DNA of 12,485 nucleotides from DASTDH01 sp041167675 (lineage in GTDB: Bacteria; Verrucomicrobiota; Verrucomicrobiia; Chthoniobacterales; JAFAMB01): positions 1-12,485 of the forward strand of contig JBEEIB010000631.1 in NCBI GenBank assembly GCA_041167675.1, given 5' to 3'. Position numbers and translations under genes: made by a program. Every line of letters starts with the position of its first letter. The stretch's first letter is position 1. Positions 6,882 through 12,485 of this stretch are shown in pieces. A model generated the notes under the pieces. It searched no databases. It was not told where the DNA came from and worked only from the letters and a program-made list of their open reading frames with translations.

Positions 6882-7469
6882 ATGAAAAAGAATTGCCTGT
6901 GGCGCCCTCTGACGTTGTTTCTGGCGGTGACCGCCTCCTCCGCCTTGGCTGCTTCTCCGGCTAATGTAGTTATCACCTACTCTCACCCGGAGAAATTTAG
7001 CGGTACGTCGTCAGGATATTTTACCGATTTTGTTGTTCAAGATCGCAGTGAGCGAGAAACCGCCGCAAGATTTGCCCGCGAAATGCCTTCCAAGCTAGGG
7101 CCCGCGCTGGCCAAAGTAGCGCCCGGTTGCACGCTGACCTTTCAGTTCACCGATATCGATCTGGGCGGGCGGTATGAACCTCGGCTGGGCCCCAATTTTC
7201 GGCAGATCCGTTTCTACAACGGGAACGGCCGGGACCCGGTAAGGCTCTATTTCAACTACACATTGACCGACCCCAGGGGCCGCGTGCTGATGCACGGCTC
7301 GAGCGCGGCGACCGATGCATCGTATGTGGGTTTTAGCCCAAACCTCACTATTGAGGATATCCAGCTCAAATACGACGAGTTCTATTTCGAGCAGGAATTG
7401 CTGAAATCCTGGATCAGAACGAAGATCGACGTTTCCAACCCGGCGCCGACCGTCAAAGAGAAGCGATAA
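6882..7469 (+). CDS. Secreted DUF3016-family protein
   Basis: A 195-residue protein with a clear Sec signal peptide: 'MKK' then a hydrophobic core and 'SSALAA', with cleavage near residue 23 or 24. The mature part shows the DUF3016 pattern: an N-terminal 'VVITYSHPEKFS' strand, a helix carrying 'RFAREMPSKLGPALAKVAP', the hallmark 'DIDLGGRYEPR' near the middle, then 'VRLYFNYTLTDPRGRVL' and a C-terminal 'FEQELLKSWIRTKI' helix. The family has no established biochemical role; members are periplasmic or outer-envelope proteins. The ATG at 6882 follows TAAGGA at about 12 bases, and a promoter-like pair lies just upstream. It converges on the L,D-transpeptidase gene with only 14 bases between the stops. 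Confidence 0.85.
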   Translation: MKKNCLWRPLTLFLAVTASSALAASPANVVITYSHPEKFSGTSSGYFTDFVVQDRSERETAARFAREMPSKLGPALAKVAPGCTLTFQFTDIDLGGRYEPRLGPNFRQIRFYNGNGRDPVRLYFNYTLTDPRGRVLMHGSSAATDASYVGFSPNLTIEDIQLKYDEFYFEQELLKSWIRTKIDVSNPAPTVKEKR

Positions 7470-7483
7470 CCGCCTACTCGCGG

Positions 7484-8002
7484 CTATCTGCGCACAGTAA
7501 CCGGCGTGCCGACTTTGACCGCGCCAAAGAAACGCTTCGCTTTCGATCCCGGCATCCGAATACAACCATGTGATGCCGGGTAACCGGGAAGATAGCCTTC
7601 GTGCATACCAACTCCGTCATAGATACGGAGGAAGTACGGCATCGGCGCGCCCACGAAATAGGTCCCGGGCGGTTTTGGATCCTTCAGCGTGTTCACATCC
7701 TCTTTCACGATCATACCATCCCTTTCGTAGGCACCATAGACGCTCGATCGATGATTGATATCCTTCTCGATAATATGGTATTTACCGGCCGCGGTGTTAT
7801 GCCCTTCCCGGCCGGAGGAGATCGGTGCGCTCAGAACCTGTTCCGGCCCCGCGTACAGATAAGCATGTTGATCCGTCAGATCGATCACGATCGCGACTTT
7901 TCCCGGCGGCAGACCGCGGACATCGTAAGCGGTATTTTCCACCACTGAACAACCGGTCAGAAACATTGTCGCGAACGCCGCCAAGGAATAAAGCCTGTCC
8001 AT
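7484..8002 (-). CDS. L,D-transpeptidase (YkuD-domain) lipoprotein
   Basis: A 172-residue envelope enzyme. The N-terminus is a lipoprotein signal ending in the lipobox 'LTGC', with Cys18 as the lipidated residue. The YkuD domain (about 35-170) starts with 'KVAIVIDLTDQHAYLY' and carries the catalytic signature 'SHGCIRMP' at 144-151: His145 and the nucleophile Cys147, with His134 upstream in 'GMHEGYLPG'. Such enzymes make 3-3 cross-links in peptidoglycan or attach proteins or D-amino acids to it. Which of these applies cannot be told, since there is no LysM or peptidoglycan-binding domain. The protein is small, essentially only the catalytic domain on a lipid anchor. It starts 65 bases from the divergently read SLOG-family gene and converges on the DUF3016 gene. 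Confidence 0.93.
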   Translation of the reverse strand: MDRLYSLAAFATMFLTGCSVVENTAYDVRGLPPGKVAIVIDLTDQHAYLYAGPEQVLSAPISSGREGHNTAAGKYHIIEKDINHRSSVYGAYERDGMIVKEDVNTLKDPKPPGTYFVGAPMPYFLRIYDGVGMHEGYLPGYPASHGCIRMPGSKAKRFFGAVKVGTPVTVRR

Positions 8003-8067
8003 TACCGCTCTTTATGCCACCCTGCCAGCAGTTGCTCAAGATGATCGATTGATGGAGAACGATTTTG

Positions 8068-8526
8068 ATGCGGATCATTTCTGGAGGCCAAACCGGTGTT
8101 GACCGAGGAGCCTTAGATGCGGCGCTGGCAGCCGGCTTTCCCATCGGCGGCTATTGTCCAGCCGAGCGCTCGGCTGAAGACGGCGTCATTCCCGATCGGT
8201 ATCCGCTTACCGCGCTCGACCGGGGCGGGCCTTTAGAACGCACCTTAATGAATGTGGCAGAATCCGATGGCACCGCCATTCTCTATTTCGAGTCGCCGTC
8301 CGGCGGTACGGAGAAGACACTGCAGGCATGCCTCTTTCTCCAGAGGCCTTATCTTCTGATTGATGCCGAACTCTGTTTGCCGGAGGCGGCCGCCGAGCGC
8401 ATCAGAGGATTTTGTAAGCTGCATCAGATCGAGGTCTTGAATATTGCCGGACCGCGCGCAAGCCAATGGGATGATGGATTCGATTTCGCCCATGAGACCG
8501 TTAGCGAATTGCTCTCACAATTGTGA
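8068..8526 (+). CDS. SLOG-superfamily 'putative molybdenum carrier' protein
   Basis: A 152-residue soluble Rossmann-like protein. It begins 'MRIISGGQTGVDRGALDAA', the nucleotide-binding glycine motif of the MoCo-carrier/LOG-like (SLOG) group, followed by 'GGYCPAERSAEDGVIPDRYPL' with the conserved EDG-IP-Y signature. A later strand 'SDGTAILYFESPSGGTEKT' contains the second loop that closes the ligand pocket. The 'molybdenum carrier' name comes from an algal relative; for bacterial members the ligand is unproven and nucleotide-derivative binding or hydrolysis is equally possible. The start is the ATG at 8068, with GGAG ten bases upstream; a TTG one codon earlier is less likely. No molybdenum cofactor gene is nearby. 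It diverges from the L,D-transpeptidase gene. Confidence 0.85.
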   Translation: MRIISGGQTGVDRGALDAALAAGFPIGGYCPAERSAEDGVIPDRYPLTALDRGGPLERTLMNVAESDGTAILYFESPSGGTEKTLQACLFLQRPYLLIDAELCLPEAAAERIRGFCKLHQIEVLNIAGPRASQWDDGFDFAHETVSELLSQL

Positions 8527-8713
8527 GCCGTACCGACCATGACCGTTAAGTCATTTTGCTCTTTCGACGTTGCCCGCGGGACCAATCTCAATTTAGAGTG
8601 TCATTTTAGATAAGCACGATTTTACTAACCGTTGGATAATTCGCCGATCGATCCCAACCCCAGGACGGCCTCATCAGGTGTTGCGAGGCAGGTCCACTAA
8701 CTCTCCTCGCTCA

Positions 8714-9916
8714 ATGTCTTGGCTCATTCATCTCTGGCTCTGGGGATCAATCGGGATCGTGGTTTTGCTGCTGGTGCAATTCATCGCTAATCTGCCGGTC
8801 GTGGTTTGGCTTCGGTCCGGACCGGTTCCGGAAAAATGTCCGCTGGTGTCGGTCCTGGTGCCAGCCCGAAACGAGGCCAGGCGCATCGGCCCCTGTCTGC
8901 AATCCCTGCTTGCTCAGGACTATCCCCATTTTGAATGCATCGTTTTGGACGATCAATCCGACGATGGTACCGCCAACCTGGTGCAACAGCTTGGATTCTC
9001 GACCGTTCCAGTTGCTCAGTTCAGACTGATTGCGGGCCGCCCCTTACCACCAAATTGGATCGGCAAACCATGGGCTTGTCATCAGCTTTCCCAGGTCGCT
9101 CATGGCGAGTTCTTGTTGTTTACCGATGCGGATACGGTTCATGATCCCACCACCATCTCCGCTGCTATCACCGTAGCGCTCCGGGAACGCTCAGACCTCC
9201 TCACCGCCTGGGCCGGTCAAATTACCCGGACGTTTGCTGAAAGATTGATGATTCCGTTCCTGTTCGTGGCTGCTGCCGCGTGCCTCCCGCACTGGTTATT
9301 GTCCTTGGCTCAACGGAATACCCGGCTTGCGCGATTGATGGGAGCAAATTGGCTACGAAACCTCGGAACTGCCAATGGACAATTTATCTGTATCCGTCGG
9401 GAAACTTATCAACGCATCGGCGGTCACGCCGCGGTCGCCAATCATTTGGTGGAAGATATTGCTCTGGCCCGAGCGGTAGCCGCTGCCACCGGAGAAGGGC
9501 TACGCCTCACCAGTTGTGACGGTACGGCTCTGGTCCAGTGCCGGATGTACCATTCCTTTCCCGATCTCTGGGAAGGGTTCACCAAAAACCTTTGGCCGCT
9601 CTTTGAGAACGATTTCGTCGCGTTTACGATCCTGGTTCTCAGCCAAATCGTCGTGTTCGCCGTGCCTTTTTTCGCGCTACCATGGCTCGCCGGTTGGGAG
9701 CTCTGCCTCTTGATCGGTTTGATCTTACTGCTTCGCGTCTCGATTACTATCCGGTACCGCACTTCTTGGATCAGCGTGTTGTTTCATCCTTTCGGATATC
9801 TGCTCGCTTTAGCCATCGCCTTGAACAGCTTGCGCCGTTCATTAGGCAAAGGAGTCACCTGGAAAGGTCGCCTCTACCAAGTCAGCGATCAGCAAGAGAA
9901 ACCGCAAACCGGTTGA
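8714..9916 (+). CDS. Membrane-bound family 2 glycosyltransferase, CrtQ/HpnB type
   Basis: A 400-residue GT2 enzyme. One N-terminal membrane helix (about 7-32) precedes the GT-A domain. Visible motifs are 'PARNE' (50-54), 'LDDQSDDGT' (78-86), 'LPPNWIGKPWA' (111-121), the metal-binding DxD as 'DAD' (138-140) and 'VEDIALA' (246-252). Two or three membrane helices follow in the last 100 residues, and the protein ends with 'VTWKGRLYQ', a C-terminal signature of this group. Relatives include diaponeurosporenoate glucosyltransferase (CrtQ) and the hopanoid-cluster protein HpnB, so a lipid or isoprenoid acceptor is likely; no carotenoid or hopanoid gene is in view to decide. The ATG at 8714 places the first helix right at the N-terminus; a GTG at 8678 would add 12 polar residues. 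About 190 bases without a gene precede it. Confidence 0.9.
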   Translation: MSWLIHLWLWGSIGIVVLLLVQFIANLPVVVWLRSGPVPEKCPLVSVLVPARNEARRIGPCLQSLLAQDYPHFECIVLDDQSDDGTANLVQQLGFSTVPVAQFRLIAGRPLPPNWIGKPWACHQLSQVAHGEFLLFTDADTVHDPTTISAAITVALRERSDLLTAWAGQITRTFAERLMIPFLFVAAAACLPHWLLSLAQRNTRLARLMGANWLRNLGTANGQFICIRRETYQRIGGHAAVANHLVEDIALARAVAAATGEGLRLTSCDGTALVQCRMYHSFPDLWEGFTKNLWPLFENDFVAFTILVLSQIVVFAVPFFALPWLAGWELCLLIGLILLLRVSITIRYRTSWISVLFHPFGYLLALAIALNSLRRSLGKGVTWKGRLYQVSDQQEKPQTG

Positions 9917-9973
9917 AGTATATAAAACATTTTTGTTGTACGTTGCTAGTATTTCAGTTAGAAGCAACGCTCG

Positions 9974-10666
9974 ATGCTGTTTTCGTTCGCGACTGTTGCT
10001 ATATCGCTTTGGCTAGGTCTCGTTGCTGTCGGCTGTCTTCGCCGGCTTTGGCGAGCCTCAGCGAATGATGGCAGCGGGTATGGCGGCCGTGATTATCCGC
10101 GTGTCGCCGGCAGCGAAAATCACCATCGTCATCGAGATCTCGGTTCGGAAAGTTTGATTTCGATGATTTCTCAATCATTGATAGCTGTTTCGCATGTTCT
10201 CACCAATGTGATCCGAGCCGCATTGAGTCGAGCTAGAGAATGGATCTCGAAGATGTTTCGGCGTTCCGAAATCTCTCATCCTTTGGTCAGTTCAATATCA
10301 ACAATTGCTCTTGGAACCTCAAACCCGCCGCCAGAGTCTCAGCCGGCTTCACCGAATAACGAGTCGGATAAAACAAACCCATCCGATCAATCCGCTGGAG
10401 CGACTAAAAGAAAGCGAGCGACGCGCGTATTGAGGCAAACTCCAGAAACTCGACTTAAGCTTTCCCTACCGCGGCAGCGCAAGGTCAATATACTTGCAAA
10501 GGAAACAATTGCGGAGCCATCGTCTAAATCGGGTAACGATCATTCCGAGCGGAGATCCCGTAGGATGAGTAAGGCTGGCGCAAGTGCAGGGAAGAAGAGC
10601 GCGCGCATAAAACCGAAGATCTCAGCAGCTTCTAACTCCTCATTGGCTCCAAAGACTAGCGTATAA
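9974..10666 (+). CDS. Unrecognised membrane-anchored protein with a long basic tail
   Basis: A 230-residue open frame that I do not recognise. It opens with one hydrophobic helix (about residues 2-21) followed by 'LRRLWR', which suggests an N-in-to-cytoplasm anchor by the positive-inside rule. A Gly/His/Arg-rich linker (30-56) and an amphipathic stretch (about 60-88, 'LISMISQSLIAVSHVLTNVI') follow. The last half is Ser/Pro/Asn-rich and then strongly basic: residues 144-228 hold about 24 Lys/Arg against 5 Asp/Glu, as in disordered nucleic-acid-binding or envelope-binding tails. It lies 57 bases after the glycosyltransferase stop and about 105 bases before the roadblock-like gene, all on one strand. 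No Shine-Dalgarno site is clear. That it is coding rests on length and its non-random layout, so some doubt remains. Confidence 0.55.
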   Translation: MLFSFATVAISLWLGLVAVGCLRRLWRASANDGSGYGGRDYPRVAGSENHHRHRDLGSESLISMISQSLIAVSHVLTNVIRAALSRAREWISKMFRRSEISHPLVSSISTIALGTSNPPPESQPASPNNESDKTNPSDQSAGATKRKRATRVLRQTPETRLKLSLPRQRKVNILAKETIAEPSSKSGNDHSERRSRRMSKAGASAGKKSARIKPKISAASNSSLAPKTSV

Positions 10667-10771
10667 AGCTCTGCTCGATCATTTGGCCGCCATTGACACA
10701 TTTTTTGCAAAGAGAAGTTCGCCGATATTGTTCATGCTTCAATCAGAAACCACAAAAGCGAACACAAGCCA

Positions 10772-11983
10772 ATGCCACCTAAATTTGGAAACTACCTCTT
10801 CCGGAACTTGAAAGGTCAGAGTGGCGCCGAGACCTCTAACCCGGCGAGCTTGGAAGAAGCGGCCGAATTGGCCGACCAAACGATCCTGTTGCGGCCAGAA
10901 GATTTCATCGATGGTGATTCTGGCAGCGGCACTCTGAATTGGCCGAGCGTCAATCATTCAGAAATTCGCGTCCAATTTAGAGATACCAATGGCCTGATGG
11001 AGGGGCGGGTGGTAATTGCCGCAGGTATCCTTCGTCGCAATTATCCGGCGCTGGTTCCACCGGCGATAAAAGATGATGTCCAATTCCCTGTTTCGCTGAA
11101 GACCGTTGTCCTTCAACTTCAGAATTGCTTGCGCGCTGCAAACACAGAAACGCCTACTGCACCACCGACCGATTTCGATACTCCGATTGCTCAGGTTGCA
11201 CGCGAGGACGAAGGATTTTCTAAATTGGAGCGAGCTGCCCAATCTGATCCGGCTAGAGCTGAAACCGGGAACCAACCTCAGTTAGCCGAAGAACTGAGCC
11301 CGTTTCCGTTGATTCGGGAAAAACCTCAATCAATACCGCCGAATCCTCCGGCAGTTCAAGTGACCTGGCCATCCCCTGCCGCGCCAGAGTCACGCTCAGC
11401 GAAGATAGGCTCTGATCCGTTCAAGGACCTTCCAAACGTTGGTCCGCGTACCGGTGATAGAAAACTCGAAGTGAGCTCGCCAGATCCAGAAATCCGGACG
11501 AGCCCAGAAATCGTGGAATCGGTCGCGCCGAAGACCAGTTCTGAATTCGCCGCGCCAGTCTTGGACAAGCCGCTCCGCCGTGTGGGATTGGAGCGTCTTC
11601 AGGAGATCTTTCTCACAGATGATTTTCTTGACGCGCGCCAGGTAGCAAAGCTGCTGCGTGCTTTCCCTAAAGTGAAAGGCGCGTTGATCCTATTGGAAGA
11701 CGGAACAGTAATGGGTGGAGATCTGCCGGAAGGGTTCAACTTGGGTGCCGCTTTCGCCGCACCCGACCTGCTCCGAGCAAGCCGGAAATTTGTTGATGCC
11801 CTGAATGGTTCCAATGTTGTTGCTGTTACGCTACTTGCCGACATTCCAATCAGTGTATTTCTGGAACACAGGGTCTGTATTTTGATTGCGCATGAAGGCC
11901 GAGGTCTGCTACCGGGTATGCGCGAACGCATTGGCGATATCGCAAAAGCGCTGGACGCGATGTACGCACCGAGTGAGGAATGA
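10772..11983 (+). CDS. Proline-rich protein with C-terminal roadblock/LC7-like domain
   Basis: A 403-residue protein without signal peptide or membrane helix. An N-terminal part (about 1-120) contains 'DDVQFPVSLKTVVLQLQNCL', a short strand-helix motif seen at the N-terminus of similar proteins. A long low-complexity Pro/Ser/Glu-rich linker (about 125-265) follows. The C-terminal domain (about 271-395) starts 'LERLQEIFLTDDFLDARQV' and continues with 'VKGALILLEDGTVMGGDLPEGF', a helix, and 'FLEHRVCILIAHEGR', matching the alpha/beta profilin-like roadblock/LC7 fold as I know it from verrucomicrobial proteins. Bacterial roadblock proteins often pair with MglA-type GTPases or act as scaffolds; no GTPase is in view. 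The start at 10772 is the first in-frame ATG; no ribosome site is evident. A terminator-like hairpin follows the stop. Confidence 0.75.
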   Translation: MPPKFGNYLFRNLKGQSGAETSNPASLEEAAELADQTILLRPEDFIDGDSGSGTLNWPSVNHSEIRVQFRDTNGLMEGRVVIAAGILRRNYPALVPPAIKDDVQFPVSLKTVVLQLQNCLRAANTETPTAPPTDFDTPIAQVAREDEGFSKLERAAQSDPARAETGNQPQLAEELSPFPLIREKPQSIPPNPPAVQVTWPSPAAPESRSAKIGSDPFKDLPNVGPRTGDRKLEVSSPDPEIRTSPEIVESVAPKTSSEFAAPVLDKPLRRVGLERLQEIFLTDDFLDARQVAKLLRAFPKVKGALILLEDGTVMGGDLPEGFNLGAAFAAPDLLRASRKFVDALNGSNVVAVTLLADIPISVFLEHRVCILIAHEGRGLLPGMRERIGDIAKALDAMYAPSEE

Positions 11984-11993
11984 AAATTACAAT

Positions 11994-12032
11994 AATAGAG
12001 CTCGCCGTGCTTGATCACCACGCGGCTCTATT
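11994..12032 (+). terminator. Terminator-like hairpin after the roadblock gene
   Basis: AATAGAGC (11994-12001) pairs perfectly with GCTCTATT (12025-12032). Inside, CGC and GTG pair with GCG and CAC with only two single-base bulges, leaving a nine-base loop around TGATCA. The stem starts ten bases after the roadblock-like stop and is followed by TGTAAG, so the T-rich part is within the stem's 3' arm rather than a long tract after it. Read on the other strand, TATTATTGTAATTTT follows, so it may also work there. Rho-independent termination is likely but not certain. Confidence 0.5.
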
Positions 12033-12073
12033 TGTAAGAGGATAACTTCCGTCAATCGGAAACTCACTTACGC

Positions 12074-12485
12074 ATGTTGGCCTACGTCTTTCTCATCCTA
12101 TTAGTCAAGGCGGAAGCGGAGCATGCCCGGTCGCTTGAATTAAAACTCGCGAGTTCACCAGTAATTATTGAGAAAGCATCGCGAGAGGTATTGCTAGCCC
12201 CAACCCCCGGGCCAGGTCAGATGAGCTTTTTCTCTGTCTACTGCGGCCCCGACAGAGATCAGTCCGAGAATGAAATTACTGTTAGTTGCAAGGTCGGACG
12301 CGCGGTCAATAACCTAGACGAGAAGGTAATGATCGTCGGGAATGTTTACGAGGATGTGGTTGGGGCGGCTGGGCACATATTGATTCCGGCTGGTTCTAAA
12401 GTGATCGGGCGAGGGTTCTGTGATCCAGCAAGGGGTCGCATCCTTGGTCGCGGTCGCTGGACCTTCTACGTAGGTAACCGTCAGA
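12074..12485 (+). CDS. Secreted protein with VirB10/TrbI-like signature (partial, runs off right edge)
   Basis: The frame is open from the ATG at 12074 to the window end (137 codons); an in-frame TAA at 12035-12037 rules out an earlier ATG. The first 15 or so residues, 'MLAYVFLILLVKAEAEHA', look like a short signal peptide. The region from about residue 85 reads 'VMIVGNVYEDVVGAAG', then 'ILIPAGSKVIGRG', then an Arg-rich stretch and 'GRWTFYVG'. This order (variable strand with VxD-like end, 'LIPaGsxviG', then R-rich and 'W' strand) is the signature of the beta-barrel domain of VirB10/TrbI-type proteins, as also found in stand-alone form in some diderm bacteria. No other conjugation gene is present, so a role in DNA transfer is not implied. 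The rest of the protein is outside the window. Confidence 0.65.
   Translation, partial: MLAYVFLILLVKAEAEHARSLELKLASSPVIIEKASREVLLAPTPGPGQMSFFSVYCGPDRDQSENEITVSCKVGRAVNNLDEKVMIVGNVYEDVVGAAGHILIPAGSKVIGRGFCDPARGRILGRGRWTFYVGNRQ

Noticed and set aside
8550..8607. Direct repeat GTCATTTT about 50 bases apart before the glycosyltransferase
   Set aside because: Eight A/T-rich bases can recur by chance, and no promoter boxes are placed sensibly around the copies.
9682..10068. Plus-strand open frame of 128 codons overlapping the glycosyltransferase end
   Set aside because: It is out of frame with the well-supported glycosyltransferase for most of its length and carries no motif.
10693..10698. Perfect TTGACA box upstream of the roadblock-like gene
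   Set aside because: No acceptable -10 hexamer lies 16-18 bases downstream; the nearest A/T-rich hexamer is about 25 bases away.

Overview
The window looks like a chromosomal stretch from a Gram-negative bacterium with a diderm envelope. The evidence is type II secretion/type IV pilus (T2SS/T4P) assembly genes, a lipoprotein signal and periplasmic enzymes. Base composition is roughly balanced and most genes lack a clear Shine-Dalgarno site. Several proteins (the GspM-like fragment, the C-terminal roadblock-like domain and the VirB10/TrbI-like fragment) resemble families I associate with Verrucomicrobiota, so that phylum is my best guess; this is an inference, not a demonstrated placement.

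Left third (1-3894, all minus strand): one operon read right to left. It encodes a prepilin/pseudopilin, a GspF/PilC platform protein, a PilM/GspL-position protein, a PilN-like bitopic protein and a PilO/GspM-like protein cut by the window edge. No assembly ATPase (GspE/PilB) or secretin (GspD/PilQ) is present, so they must lie past the left edge or elsewhere. The most striking feature here is a single in-frame TAA inside the pilin gene: the reading frame continues for 90 sense codons after it. A gap of about 450 bases without a convincing gene (3895-4347) lies upstream of the operon.

Middle (4348-8526): a metallo-beta-lactamase-fold hydrolase lies directly downstream of citramalate synthase (cimA), both on the minus strand. 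A secreted DUF3016-family protein (plus) diverges from cimA and converges on an L,D-transpeptidase lipoprotein (minus). The lipoprotein gene in turn diverges from a small SLOG/'putative molybdenum carrier' protein (plus).

Right third (8714-12485, all plus strand): a membrane family-2 glycosyltransferase of the CrtQ/HpnB type; an unrecognised membrane-anchored protein with a long, strongly basic tail; a proline-rich protein ending in a roadblock/LC7-like domain and followed by a terminator-like hairpin; and the start of a secreted protein with a VirB10/TrbI-like beta-barrel signature, cut by the right edge.

No tRNA, rRNA, CRISPR array, insertion sequence or integrase was seen. Most of the window is ordinary metabolism and envelope biology. 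The points worth a second look are the interrupted pilin, the atypical PilM-position protein, the gene-free gap, the basic-tailed membrane protein and the roadblock/TrbI-like pair.
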